Part shown: positions 8,536 through 16,949 of the stretch, one piece after another
Numbering within the stretch: the first letter of the stretch is position 1
Layout: every line of letters starts with the position of its first letter
Source: Microbacteriaceae bacterium
GTDB lineage: Bacteria > Actinomycetota > Actinomycetes > Actinomycetales > Microbacteriaceae
Length of the DNA: 39,430 nucleotides
Direction of reading: 5' to 3'
Assembly (NCBI GenBank): GCA_024642605.1
Contig: JAHEAT010000008.1
Coordinates: 1-39,430, forward strand
Translations under genes and position numbers: made by a program
Notes under the pieces: generated by a model
The model's input: only the letters and a program-made list of their open reading frames with translations
Told to the model about the DNA's origin: nothing
The model's database searches: none

Positions 8536-9837
8536 CTACTTCTTTGCCGCCTCAAAACCGGCCTTCAGGTCGGCTACGAGGTCATCGAAAGACTCGAGTC
8601 CGACCGAAAGGCGAACCAAGCCCGGCGTAACACCAGTGGTGAGCTGTTGCTCAGGGGTTAGCTGGGAGTGTGTGGTGCTTGCTGGGTGAATAACCAACGA
8701 GCGTACATCTCCAATGTTAGCCACGTGGCTGAAGAGTTCGAGGCTTTCAACGAACTTCGAGCCAACTGCCACGCCGCCCTTGATCTCGAACGAAACGATT
8801 GCACCGGCTCCCTTAGGGGCGTACTTCTTAGCTGCCTTGTACCAAGGTGAAGACTTGAGTCCGGCGTAGTTGACGCTCTCAACTTGCGGGTGCTTCGCTA
8901 GCCACTCGGCAATCTTCTGCGCGTTCTCAACGTGGCGCTCGATACGAAGCGACAGGGTTTCGATGCCCTGAAGCAACTGCCATGCGTTGTTTGGCGCTAC
9001 GGCCGCACCGATGTCACGAAGAAGCTGTACGCGCGCCTTGATGATGTAGGCGATTGCGTCACCAAGTGCTGCGGTGTAGTTGACTCCGTGGTACGAAGGG
9101 TCTGGCTCGGTTAGCCCAGGGAACTTGTCGCTCTTCGACCATTCGAACTTTCCGCCGTCGACGATTGCGCCGGCAACAACGGTGCCGTGGCCACCGAGAA
9201 ACTTGGTGGCTGAGTGAACCACGATGTCAGCACCGTGCTTCAGCGGCTGAATCAGGTATGGAGTTGCAACAGTGTTGTCAACAATCAGCGGCACACCGTT
9301 CTTGTGCGCAACCGAAGCGACACCTTCGATGTCGAGGATGCTGACCTTCGGGTTTCCGATGGTCTCGGCGAAGAACGCCTTGGTGTTCGGCTGAACGGCT
9401 GCCTGCCACTGATTTAGGTCATCCTGGTTCTCAACAAAGGTGGTGGTGATGCCCAGCTTTGGCAGGGTGTACTTGAACAGGTTGTAGGTTCCACCGTAGA
9501 TGGTCGACGAAGCCACGATGTGGTCGCCGGCCTGAGCGATGTTCAGGATGGCAAAGGTTTCGGCAGCCTGACCCGAAGCCAAAAGTAGCGCTGCGGTTCC
9601 GCCTTCGAGGGCAGCGATGCGCTTCTCGGCGACATCCTGGGTCGGGTTCATGATGCGGGTGTAGATGTTGCCAAACTCGGCAAGGCCGAACAACTTTGCG
9701 GCGTGCTCGCTCGAGTTAAACACGTAAGCGGTGGTCTGGTAAAGCGGTACCGCGCGTGAGTTGGTGGTTGGGTCTGGGGTTGCGCCGGCGTGAATCTGGG
9801 TGGTTTCAAAGCCCCAGTTGGATGGATCGTTGCTCAT
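8536..9837 (-). CDS. metY: O-acetylhomoserine aminocarboxypropyltransferase (O-acetylhomoserine sulfhydrylase)
   Basis: 433 residues from the ATG at 9837, which has AGGA six bases upstream. A longer in-frame start at 9996 would reach into the neighbouring amidohydrolase gene and is unlikely. It belongs to the Cys/Met-metabolism PLP-dependent family: GFETTQIHAGATPDP at the N-terminus, YTRIMNPTQDVAEKRIAALEGG, the PLP lysine in VVHSATKFLGGHG and VIHPASTTHSQL near the C-terminus. It converts the O-acetylhomoserine made by MetX and sulfide into homocysteine. The two genes form a direct sulfhydrylation route for methionine. Confidence 0.95.
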   Translation of the reverse strand: MSNDPSNWGFETTQIHAGATPDPTTNSRAVPLYQTTAYVFNSSEHAAKLFGLAEFGNIYTRIMNPTQDVAEKRIAALEGGTAALLLASGQAAETFAILNIAQAGDHIVASSTIYGGTYNLFKYTLPKLGITTTFVENQDDLNQWQAAVQPNTKAFFAETIGNPKVSILDIEGVASVAHKNGVPLIVDNTVATPYLIQPLKHGADIVVHSATKFLGGHGTVVAGAIVDGGKFEWSKSDKFPGLTEPDPSYHGVNYTAALGDAIAYIIKARVQLLRDIGAAVAPNNAWQLLQGIETLSLRIERHVENAQKIAEWLAKHPQVESVNYAGLKSSPWYKAAKKYAPKGAGAIVSFEIKGGVAVGSKFVESLELFSHVANIGDVRSLVIHPASTTHSQLTPEQQLTTGVTPGLVRLSVGLESFDDLVADLKAGFEAAKK

Positions 9838-9898
9838 GATGTTCCTAAAGTTCGGTGAAGTAGTTTCTCCAAAGGTTAGGGCGAGGCAAGTCAGGCGA

Positions 9899-9928
9899 CA
9901 AATACCACTGAAACACGCTGTAACACAA
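9899..9928 (-). promoter_or_regulatory. Candidate metYX promoter
   Basis: On the minus strand TTGTGT (9928-9923) and TATTTG (9904-9899) are 18 bases apart and would give a short leader of about 55 nt before metY. The 106-bp gap after the amidohydrolase gene shows no recognisable SAM riboswitch. Two near-repeats, GTGTTAC and GTGTTTC, overlap this promoter and could be an operator. Confidence 0.35.
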
Positions 9929-9943
9929 GCTGCGTGAAGTGTC

Positions 9944-11155
9944 TTACTGGGCTGCCTCGTCAAGCACATCGAAGGCGAGTGCCGCAAGCAGAGCACAGCC
10001 GCTCGGAATCACCGAGTCGTCGAAAACTGCGCGGTTTGAATGGTTTGGCGCGGCAGTCTGCCAGTCGCTGTTGTCGGGTGAAGCACCCAAGAAGATGAAC
10101 GCGCCTGGAATCTCACGAACCACCGAACCAAAATCTTCGGCCCCGGCGATTGGGTGAGGCCACTCCATCCAACGGTCTTCGCCCCATACGCCCTTAACCA
10201 CTTTGCGAACGCGCTCGGTGGCAATCGGATCATTCATCACAACCTCGGTTGCATACTGACCCCAATCACATTCGACGGTCACGCCAAAGGCGCTTGCGAT
10301 GCCGTCTAGGTAGTTGGTGACGTGCAACTTGAGCTGATCGAGCATCCCTGGAGAAAAGGTTCGAACGGTTGCGCCGAAAGCGGCGGTCTCTGGAATCACG
10401 TTGGTGGTGTGGTCGTCGCCGGCTTTCAACCAACCAACGTTGATGACGATCGGGTCGAAGACGTTGAACTGCTTATTAATAAATGTTTGCAGGCCTGAGA
10501 TTGCATCGTTCATGGCCGAGATCGGGTCTTTCGCCATCCATGGGCTAGATCCGTGACCACCGCGACCCTTAAAGGTCACAATCAGGTCGCTGGCCGAAGC
10601 CATTAGAGCGCCGGTCTTACCGCCGAAGGTCTTCGGTGGCTGCCAAGAGGAAGTCACGTGAATTCCGTAAGCAGCAATTGGCTTGTTGCCGGTAATCATG
10701 TGCATGTTTTCTTCGAGCATTACATCGGCACCGCCGTGGCCTTCTTCACCAGGCTGGAACCAGATCAAAACGTCACCTTTGAGGCGATCTTTGTGGGTTG
10801 CCACCAAGTGGGCTGCGCCAATGCCGATGGCCATGTGCAGGTCGTGTCCGCAGGCGTGCATGTATCCGTTGGTTGAGGCATAGTCGAGGCCGGTATTTTC
10901 TTGAACAGCGAGGGCATCCATGTCGGCTCTTAGCAACACGGTAGGCCCCTCCTGCGCACCCTTGATGTGAAGCACGATGCTCGAGAGTTTGTCGCTAAGG
11001 TGAATGTCGCCAAGACCGTGAATCGAGGCAAGCACGCGCTCGCGGGTTTGGGGTAGGTGAAGGCCGAATTCAGGTATCTGGTGCAGGTCGCGGCGAACTT
11101 CTTGAACAACCGCTAAATAGCCCTCGGCTTCTTGAGCCAACTCACGTGCAAACAT
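9944..11155 (-). CDS. M20D-family amidohydrolase (hippurate/IAA-amino-acid hydrolase-like)
   Basis: 403 residues. It shows the di-metal M20D motifs: LLRADMDALAVQENTG, the metal-binding HACGHDLHMAIG, the catalytic glutamates in WFQPGEEGHGGAD, GRGGHGSSPW in the dimerisation-domain junction, AGAEDFG and the C-terminal NHSNRAVFDDS. Members cleave N-acyl or peptide amides such as hippurate, IAA-amino acids or N-acetyl-amino acids; the substrate here cannot be told. Two adjacent ATGs occur. AAGGAG lies one base before the first (11158) and four bases before the second (11155), so the second is preferred. It lies upstream of metYX in the same direction but is separated by 106 bp with its own candidate promoter for metY. 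Confidence 0.9.
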   Translation of the reverse strand: MFARELAQEAEGYLAVVQEVRRDLHQIPEFGLHLPQTRERVLASIHGLGDIHLSDKLSSIVLHIKGAQEGPTVLLRADMDALAVQENTGLDYASTNGYMHACGHDLHMAIGIGAAHLVATHKDRLKGDVLIWFQPGEEGHGGADVMLEENMHMITGNKPIAAYGIHVTSSWQPPKTFGGKTGALMASASDLIVTFKGRGGHGSSPWMAKDPISAMNDAISGLQTFINKQFNVFDPIVINVGWLKAGDDHTTNVIPETAAFGATVRTFSPGMLDQLKLHVTNYLDGIASAFGVTVECDWGQYATEVVMNDPIATERVRKVVKGVWGEDRWMEWPHPIAGAEDFGSVVREIPGAFIFLGASPDNSDWQTAAPNHSNRAVFDDSVIPSGCALLAALAFDVLDEAAQ

Positions 11156-11214
11156 CATGCTCCTTTGCTTGAATACTCGGTCAGACTAACACTTCGGGTC
11201 GTAGCCTATAAGGC

Positions 11215-11877
11215 ATGTTCTTCGAATCGATGCACGAGGTTTGGCAGGCTCTCTTAACTGACCAAGAGCGTCTTCTCGCCTCGATCGAGCAGCGAATCTC
11301 TGCCCGCGTTGATGCCGGGGAGGTTGTCGATCCGAACCTGTCATTGGTGATGCGGGCGTTCGAAACAGATCCACGTGACGTTCGAGTTTTGCTAGTGGGT
11401 CAAGACCCGTACCCGACTCTCGGTTATGCCAATGGCCTGGCGTTTGCCGTAAACCAGGGCGTGCAACCGTTGCCGAGAAGCTTGCAGAACATTCTCAAAG
11501 AGCTGACCGCTGACCTTCCAGGTACGTCTGCTAAAGGTGACCTTTCGCGATGGCAAGCTCAAGGAGTGATGCTTCTCAATCGCCATCTAACGACCTCGGT
11601 TGGCAAGACGGCCGCGCATTTGGCAGTCGGCTGGGATGATTTCACTGATGCCGCAATTTCTGCACTCGTGAATTTGCACGGTCAGTCGTTAGTTGCTTTG
11701 CTTTGGGGTAACCAAGCACAAACCTTAGTGTCAAAACTCGGCGATGCGCGTGTCGTCGCATCGGCGCATCCAAGCCCACTCTCGGCACATCGAGGATTCT
11801 TCGGTTCAAGGCCGTTCTCAAGATGCAACGGGTTGCTCACGGCAGTGGGTCGGCAACCGATAGATTGGTCTTGTTAG
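11215..11877 (+). CDS. ung: Uracil-DNA glycosylase, family 1
   Basis: 220 residues, the usual family-1 length. The water-activating loop VGQDPYPTLGYANGLAF, the LLNRHLT region and the C-terminal HPSPLSAHRGFFGSRPFS with the catalytic histidine are all present. The enzyme excises uracil from DNA to start base-excision repair. No Shine-Dalgarno sequence precedes the ATG. TAGCCT lies seven bases upstream, so a leaderless transcript is possible. The next gene follows after 39 bp in the same direction. Confidence 0.96.
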   Translation: MFFESMHEVWQALLTDQERLLASIEQRISARVDAGEVVDPNLSLVMRAFETDPRDVRVLLVGQDPYPTLGYANGLAFAVNQGVQPLPRSLQNILKELTADLPGTSAKGDLSRWQAQGVMLLNRHLTTSVGKTAAHLAVGWDDFTDAAISALVNLHGQSLVALLWGNQAQTLVSKLGDARVVASAHPSPLSAHRGFFGSRPFSRCNGLLTAVGRQPIDWSC

Positions 11878-11916
11878 CCAGCGCTTTTGCGCTCGTTTGG
11901 CGATTTGGAGATTGAC

Positions 11917-12489
11917 ATGCCCTTAGATTCAGAGTCACGCTGGCGCTTGGTGCGCCGACTTAAAGCAACCGGCGAAACAGCTAATGAGGGCGAAATTTCG
12001 ATTCGCCCCGCAACTGCCGATGACCTGATTCAGGTAGCAGACATCTACAACTACTACGTGCGCAACTCGGTGGTGACCTTCGACCTCGAACCGCTTTCGC
12101 TCGAAGAGTGGAAGAGCAAGTTCGAACACCTTGCCGGTATGAAGCTGCCCTTTATCGTGGCAGTGAGCCCGGCCGGTCAAATTCTTGGTTTTGCCTACGT
12201 CGCACCTTGGCGCCAAAAGGCTGCCTATCGGCGAACGGTTGAAGACAGCATTTATCTAAAGCCGGCGGCCATCGGTAAGCGCATTGGATCGCGTCTTCTA
12301 GAAACCCTCATGCGCGAATCGAAGGCGGCCGGGGTTAAAGAAATCGTGGCAGTTATCAGCGATAAGGGAGCAGAGGCGTCGGTGGCACTGCACGAGGCGT
12401 TCGGCTTCAAGCACCAGGGTCACCTCGGCAAAGTCGGTTTCAAGTTCGGTCGTTGGCTTGGCACCGTGCTGATGCAAAAGTCGCTCTAA
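11917..12489 (+). CDS. GNAT N-acetyltransferase, phosphinothricin acetyltransferase/MddA-like
   Basis: 190 residues from the ATG at 11917, which has GGAG seven bases upstream; an in-frame TTG at 11887 has none. After a 28-residue leader the GNAT fold begins at ISIRPATADDLIQVADIYN. The Pat/YncA signature YNYYVRNSVVTFDLEP follows, then FAYVAPWRQKAAYRRTVEDS and the acetyl-CoA loop AIGKRIGSRLLETLM. The VGFKFGRWLGTVLMQ C-terminus is typical of the family. Such enzymes acetylate small amines, including methionine sulfone/sulfoximine and phosphinothricin; the natural substrate is unknown. Confidence 0.88.
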   Translation: MPLDSESRWRLVRRLKATGETANEGEISIRPATADDLIQVADIYNYYVRNSVVTFDLEPLSLEEWKSKFEHLAGMKLPFIVAVSPAGQILGFAYVAPWRQKAAYRRTVEDSIYLKPAAIGKRIGSRLLETLMRESKAAGVKEIVAVISDKGAEASVALHEAFGFKHQGHLGKVGFKFGRWLGTVLMQKSL

Positions 12490-12578
12490 GCCAGCTTGGC
12501 GCTCACCGGTTCTGTGAGTTTTTTGTGAGTCGTCCATTGATTCCAACTAGGGTCGCCACCTCGCAGTATCTTCGAACT

Positions 12579-14675
12579 GTGTCTAAAGTTCTGAGGCCTC
12601 TGATCGCCATGATTGCGACGATCGCAACTCTGCTCGTAGGCCTCGGGTCTAGTGCGAGTGCCAACGCTAGTAGCGTCACATCTTCGAAGTCTTTGGCTGT
12701 GGGCCTAATCGTTCGCTATGCCGAGGGGGTGAGTCCGGTTGCTCCCGATGGTTCTGCCACCGGCGAGAACTTTGCCGGAGTGAAACTGGCCAAACCACGC
12801 GACCTAGGCGGCGGGCTGGTTGCGCTTGCGTTTGAACAGAAGTTAACCCAGGAACAAGCGAGTCAGGTAGTGCTTCGACTCAAACGAGACAAGCGCGTCG
12901 TCTCGGTTGAAAAAGACACCGCATATGGGCTCGATGAAGCTCATGTGCGCGCTAGCGCATTCGCACCTGTCGCTCGCTCTGCCACATTCGCGACAAGTTT
13001 TCAACCACAGTCAGTGCAGAGGGCCGCATCGGCTCCGCTGAGTTTGCGTGTACTAAACGCTGTCACATCAAACTCACCGCGCGCTCCGAGAATCAAGCTT
13101 CTCTGGACCGCGCCCAAGTTTGTCTATGGTGCGAAAATCATTGGCTATCGAGTTGAAACCAAACTCTCGAGCGCGGCAAACTGGACCGTCGCCATTTCCA
13201 ACACCGCAAAATCTGCAACCAGTGCATACATCGTTGCTGGTCTGCAAATAGGCGTCAACGCCTCTTACCGGGTCAAAGCCATCACTCAACTGAAAACCAC
13301 CAAGGTTTACGGGGTTGCCTCTGCATCCAAGTCGTTTGTTGCAGCCGTCGCGCCCTCAGCGCCAGAGTTGGTTACACCAAACGTGATATTCGCTGGAGAT
13401 TCTGTGGCGTGGTCGGCCCAAGATCTTTCGCAGCGCGGTGGAGCCACAGTGACCTACACGGCGACTGCCACCTCTGGTTCTGGAAAGTCATTTAGCTGCG
13501 TTACGAGCACTAATAACTGCGTGATCGAGGGGCTATCTGCCAGAGTGCCTTATTCGGTTCAACTGGCAGCGCAGAACTCGGTGGCAACCGCATCCACAGA
13601 AAAAATCGCGGACGCGTTGTACACAACGCAGTGGAACCTTTACTCGCAGTACTCCGTGCACGCCGACCGAGCCTGGCAGATCACCAAAGGATCGAGCGAC
13701 GTAGTTGTAGCGGTACTAGATAGCGGAATCACCAGCCACCCAGATTTAGCAGACAACGTTTTGCCCGGATACGACTTTGTCTCTGACAAGAACTCTTCTC
13801 ACGACGGCGACGGGTGGGATTCCGACGCTACTGACAACGGCGACTGGAGTTCGAAGTACGACTCATCGTGGCACGGTACACACGTGGCAGGAATCATTGC
13901 GGCAGCGGCAAACTCCTTGGGAGTTCGAGGTGTTGCCCCGCACGTCAAGATTTTGCCAGTTCGTGTTATGGGCGTAACCGGTGGTTCACACTCCGATTTG
14001 ATCGCAGCAATCCACTGGGCCAGCGGAATTGCGGTAGCTGGGGTTCCTGAAAACCCAACACCCGCCAGGGTGATCAACATGTCGATGGGGACGCTCTCGT
14101 CTCAAGCCTGCGACAGTGCCACTCAGTCGGCAGTTCGAGCAGCCTGGGATGCCGGTGTGACATCGGTGACAGCTGCCGGAAACTCGGCGTTCGAAGCGGC
14201 GCGTTCGTACCCCGGAAACTGTTACCCCACCATTAATGTCGCGGCGACGGGTGTAGATGGCGACATTGCGTCGTACTCCAACTACGGTTCAGGCGTTGAC
14301 TTCTCTGCACCCGGCGGCGACGAGTCGCTAAAGAGTTCCGCGGTTGCGGGTTCTGACGGCATGATCCTTTCAACTTGGAATACCGGCAAGACAACCCCGG
14401 GAGCTGCCGATTATGGGCTCGAAGAGGGAACCTCCATGGCAGCACCGATGGTGGCTGGCGTGTTGGCTCTGATCTATTCGGTGCGACCCGATCTATCGTC
14501 TGACGATGCCTACCAAGTCATTAAACAGAGCGTTCAAGAATTTAAACCGGGTACCGAGTGCGCCCTAACGGCTGCCAACTACGGCTCGCAGGTGGCCGAC
14601 TCGCACTGTGGTGCTGGTATCGTGGATGCTGGCGCAGCCGTAAAGCTTGCACTCGGGTTTGTGCACGGCGGCTAG
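12579..14675 (+). CDS. Secreted subtilisin-like serine protease (S8) with fibronectin-III-like domains
   Basis: 698 residues from the GTG at 12579. The basic SKVLRPL followed by a hydrophobic stretch and SASANA gives a Sec signal peptide. Then: an I9-like propeptide (about residues 35-110, with VALAFEQKLTQEQASQVV and KRVVSVEKD), two fibronectin-III/beta-sandwich segments (about 145-255 and 260-345) and the S8 catalytic domain. The triad is Asp381 (VVVAVLDSGITSHP), His432 (HGTHVAG) and Ser619 (GTSMAAPM). The oxyanion Asn is at 535 (AAGNSAF). There is no C-terminal sortase motif or membrane anchor, so release outside the cell is inferred. TATCTT lies six bases before the GTG and no Shine-Dalgarno sequence is present, so the mRNA may be leaderless. 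Placement of FN3-like domains between propeptide and catalytic domain is unusual. Confidence 0.9.
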   Translation: MSKVLRPLIAMIATIATLLVGLGSSASANASSVTSSKSLAVGLIVRYAEGVSPVAPDGSATGENFAGVKLAKPRDLGGGLVALAFEQKLTQEQASQVVLRLKRDKRVVSVEKDTAYGLDEAHVRASAFAPVARSATFATSFQPQSVQRAASAPLSLRVLNAVTSNSPRAPRIKLLWTAPKFVYGAKIIGYRVETKLSSAANWTVAISNTAKSATSAYIVAGLQIGVNASYRVKAITQLKTTKVYGVASASKSFVAAVAPSAPELVTPNVIFAGDSVAWSAQDLSQRGGATVTYTATATSGSGKSFSCVTSTNNCVIEGLSARVPYSVQLAAQNSVATASTEKIADALYTTQWNLYSQYSVHADRAWQITKGSSDVVVAVLDSGITSHPDLADNVLPGYDFVSDKNSSHDGDGWDSDATDNGDWSSKYDSSWHGTHVAGIIAAAANSLGVRGVAPHVKILPVRVMGVTGGSHSDLIAAIHWASGIAVAGVPENPTPARVINMSMGTLSSQACDSATQSAVRAAWDAGVTSVTAAGNSAFEAARSYPGNCYPTINVAATGVDGDIASYSNYGSGVDFSAPGGDESLKSSAVAGSDGMILSTWNTGKTTPGAADYGLEEGTSMAAPMVAGVLALIYSVRPDLSSDDAYQVIKQSVQEFKPGTECALTAANYGSQVADSHCGAGIVDAGAAVKLALGFVHGG

Positions 14676-14697
14676 CTCTGTTCACGAGGTGACGAAC

Positions 14698-14760
14698 GTG
14701 AGCGCGATCTTCCACGCAATGTGAGCGCGATCTTCGACGCTAGGTGAGCGCGATTTTGGG
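14698..14760. repeat. 23-nt tandem direct repeat, about 2.7 units
   Basis: Units start at 14698, 14721 and 14744. Each begins GTGAGCGCGAT followed by CTTC or TTTG; the first two are 23 nt and nearly identical, and the third is cut after 17 nt. The block lies between the subtilase stop codon and a bidirectional terminator next to tRNA-Leu. Its function is unknown. Confidence 0.85.
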
Positions 14761-14769
14761 AGTTAAAAC

Positions 14770-14797
14770 AAAAAGACCGAGAAATCTCGGTCTTTTT
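14770..14797. terminator. Bidirectional rho-independent terminator
   Basis: A perfect 13-bp inverted repeat, AAAAAGACCGAGA and TCTCGGTCTTTTT, with a 2-nt gap. Read on the plus strand it ends the subtilase transcript. On the minus strand it follows tRNA-Leu directly and has an additional T-rich tail. Confidence 0.9.
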
Positions 14798-14802
14798 ATT
14801 GT

Positions 14803-14888
14803 TGGTGCGGAAGGTGGGACTTGAACCCACACGCCTATTAAGCGCTAGAACCTAAATCTAGTGCGTCTGCCAATTTCGCCACTCCCGC
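14803..14888 (-). tRNA. tRNA-Leu (anticodon UAG)
   Basis: The minus strand folds as an 86-nt class II tRNA. The 7-bp acceptor stem is GCGGGAG/CTTCCGC, followed by an encoded ACCA end. The anticodon stem CTAGA/TCTAG encloses the loop TTTAGGT with anticodon TAG. There is a long variable arm, and the T-loop is GGTTCAAGTCC. It is transcribed toward the bidirectional terminator and away from the Tad operon. Confidence 0.97.
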
Positions 14889-14983
14889 GTGACTCGAATA
14901 GTTTAGCCCAAAAATTCGCTGTGAATAACTTCAACCGCAGAAACGGGCTGGTTGGCAAGATAGGTCTTCCGAGAGGAGGGTTC

Positions 14984-15916
14984 GTGAACCAAACGACCGA
15001 TCAGATAGCTCAACAGGAACGAGGGCGAACCCTTCCTTTCGGGCCACTACAAGACCTCATGACCGACGCAACGGTCGAAGAGATCTGGATAAACCGGCCC
15101 AATGAAATTTGGATTGCGGGGAGCCGTGGCTCGATTCGGCTAGATGTCGACTTCGACGACGATTCACAACACCGCGTTCTCGAAAGGCTGCTTCGCAGCT
15201 CGGGCCGGCGACTAGACCGAACTCAGCCATTCGTCGACGCAACCCTCTCAGATGGGTCTCGCCTTCACGCCGTGATACCAAACATCACCCGCGAGCACAT
15301 CAGTTTCAATATTCGAAAGTTTTCGTCAAAGACCATTCGAATGCAAGAGCTGCTGCACTCGGGGGTAATCGACAACAACGTTCACGACCAAATCGAGCAC
15401 GCGCTAGCATCGCGAAAGTCAATTTTGATCGCCGGGGCGACGCAAGCCGGTAAAACCACACTTCTTTCGGCGCTACTCAACAGCCTCACAGACGGTGAGC
15501 GAATAATCTCGGTCGAAGACACCTTCGAGATCAAATGTGATGCGCCTGATTGGGTAGCCATGCAAACCCGCGATGCGAGCACCGAAGCTGCCCTTGCCAT
15601 CGACCTTCGTCGCCTGATTCGCGAGAGCCTGCGCATGCGGCCCACTCGGCTGGTCGTTGGTGAAGTCAGAGGGGCCGAAGCACTCGAATTGCTGGTGGCC
15701 CTGAATTCGGGCATCCCTGCTTATTGCACCATTCACGCCAACTCTGCAAAAGCTGCGCTCGAGAAGTTGGTAACTCTACCGTTAATGGCAGCCGAGAACG
15801 TTTCTGTTGAATTTGCCCGATCGGTATTTACCGAGAGCATCGGTTTGGTCATATTTTGCGAACAGACGCCTATCGGCCGTCGCGTCACTGAGGTTTACGC
15901 GCCTAGACATGAGTAA
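14984..15916 (+). CDS. tadA: Type II/IV secretion ATPase, TadA/CpaF family
   Basis: 310 residues from the GTG at 14984, which has a strong AGGAGG four bases upstream. A longer in-frame start at 14861 would run through the tRNA gene and is rejected. Domains: an N-terminal domain with VEEIWINRPNEIWI, then the ATPase core with Walker A GATQAGKTT (Lys157), the Asp box VEDTFEIK, Walker B RLVVGEVRGAEALELL and the His box CTIHANSA. It powers assembly of Tad/Flp pili at the inner membrane face. The protein is short for TadA/CpaF because it lacks the longer N-terminal region. The Walker A has GATQAGKT in place of the common GGTGSGKT, but the invariant Gly-Lys-Thr is intact. It overlaps tadB by 8 nt. 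Confidence 0.92.
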   Translation: MNQTTDQIAQQERGRTLPFGPLQDLMTDATVEEIWINRPNEIWIAGSRGSIRLDVDFDDDSQHRVLERLLRSSGRRLDRTQPFVDATLSDGSRLHAVIPNITREHISFNIRKFSSKTIRMQELLHSGVIDNNVHDQIEHALASRKSILIAGATQAGKTTLLSALLNSLTDGERIISVEDTFEIKCDAPDWVAMQTRDASTEAALAIDLRRLIRESLRMRPTRLVVGEVRGAEALELLVALNSGIPAYCTIHANSAKAALEKLVTLPLMAAENVSVEFARSVFTESIGLVIFCEQTPIGRRVTEVYAPRHE

Positions 15917-16475
15917 ACACAAAACCACAGACCTATTGCAGTTGGCCTCCGACCTCGATTTACTCTCGAGTTCGCTTGCGGCCGGGCTGCCGTTGGTTGA
16001 CGCCACCGGCTACCTTGTAAAACACGGGTCAACCAGCCTTCGAACTAACTGGCAGAAGCTGTTCACCCGGCTCAACGCAGAGCTTCCGTTGCACCTAGCG
16101 CTTCACGATTTCAAAATAGCAGCCGAAGATTTCTGGTGCGATCAACTATGCGAGGTCATCATCACCTGCGAGGTCTATAAGGCAACGCTGGTTTCGTCTG
16201 AAGTTCTAAAGCTTGCAAATTTGGTAAGGCAGGCGGGCGAACTCAACCTCGAATCTAAGCGGCGAATCTCGGCCGCGACCTCCATCTCGTGGCTCGCGCT
16301 AGCTTCACCGTGGCTGCTATTGGTCATGCTGATTTCGAGGCCCGAAAACCTAGCCGTATTCCTGCAACCCGAGGGGCTTTTCATAATCTTGGCTGGGGTG
16401 GGCGCAAGCCTTTTAGCATTCGTGATTTCGAAACTTATCGCTTCGGTCGCCCCGCTGAACAGGGTCTTCGCTTGA
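15909..16475 (+). CDS. tadB: Tad pilus platform protein, TadB-like
   Basis: 188 residues from the ATG at 15909, which overlaps the end of tadA. It contains a T2SF/TadB-like cytoplasmic helical segment (LLQLASDLDLLSSSLAAGLPLVDAT; ALHDFKIAAEDFWCDQLCEV) and two C-terminal membrane helices (ISWLALASPWLLLVMLIS and GLFIILAGVGASLLAFVIS). Position after tadA and the layout identify it as the inner-membrane platform subunit. It is shorter than the usual 280-300 residue TadB and lacks the N-terminal membrane helices, as is common for the reduced actinobacterial version. Its TGA overlaps the TTG start of the next gene. Confidence 0.8.
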   Translation: MSKHKTTDLLQLASDLDLLSSSLAAGLPLVDATGYLVKHGSTSLRTNWQKLFTRLNAELPLHLALHDFKIAAEDFWCDQLCEVIITCEVYKATLVSSEVLKLANLVRQAGELNLESKRRISAATSISWLALASPWLLLVMLISRPENLAVFLQPEGLFIILAGVGASLLAFVISKLIASVAPLNRVFA

Positions 16476-16933
16476 GGCCGCCTAAGAGCGAGCGCGATCT
16501 AGCTCTTGCCCAGGCCGCCACGTTGATTTCGATTTGCCTGTCGGGCGGCGCGTCGCACCGAGAAGCACTGAAGTGGGTTGCGAATCGTGCAACTGGCGCT
16601 CAACTTGAGGAGCTAGCTTTGCTCGCCGAGGCAATCGACTCGGGTGTGCCGGTAGAGCAGGCTTGTGAACTTGCCGAGCATGCCACATTGCATCCGAGGT
16701 TCAGAGAGCTGGTGGTGAAAATCGGTCTCAGTAGCCAGCTGGGCACTCGGTTAGGCGATCAACTTGGCAGCTTCGCCAACACTTTGTGCGCTGGTTGGTT
16801 AAGCGACATGCGCTCAATTTCGCAACGTGCCGAAACTCGCATGCTGATTCCGCAGGTGACCCTGACACTGCCACTCACCATACTTTTTTCGCTTTACCCC
16901 AGCCTAAAAATGCTCAACGGTTCATTTATCTGA
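16472..16933 (+). CDS. tadC: Tad pilus platform protein, TadC-like
   Basis: 153 residues from the TTG at 16472, overlapping the tadB stop (TTGA) with CAGGG seven bases upstream. Visible: a helical T2SF-like domain (LAQAATLISICLSGGASHREALKWV, split here as LAQAATLISICLSGG and HREALKWV; ELAEHATLHPRFRELVVKIG) and a single C-terminal hydrophobic segment (MLIPQVTLTLPLTILFSLYP). It is much shorter than a canonical TadC (about 300 residues). TadB and TadC together make the membrane platform; translational coupling suggests equal stoichiometry. Confidence 0.8.
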   Translation: MRPPKSERDLALAQAATLISICLSGGASHREALKWVANRATGAQLEELALLAEAIDSGVPVEQACELAEHATLHPRFRELVVKIGLSSQLGTRLGDQLGSFANTLCAGWLSDMRSISQRAETRMLIPQVTLTLPLTILFSLYPSLKMLNGSFI

Positions 16934-16949
16934 AAGGAAAACAAAATTG

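Noticed and set aside
9838..9943. SAM riboswitch upstream of metY
   Set aside because: Searched by eye because metYX is a common target. None of the known SAM aptamer cores is visible in the 106 bp.
9838..9996. 53-residue N-terminal extension of MetY
   Set aside because: It overlaps the end of the amidohydrolase gene, is rich in Cys and unlike the family, and the ATG at 9837 has a good ribosome-binding site and the family N-terminus.
12453..12578. Long N-terminal extension of the subtilase inside the GNAT gene
   Set aside because: It overlaps the end of the acetyltransferase gene, and the signal peptide begins only at 12579.
14861..14983. N-terminal extension of TadA through the tRNA gene
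   Set aside because: The frame is open, but it lies over tRNA-Leu on the other strand. A strong AGGAGG with GTG at 14984 gives a better start.
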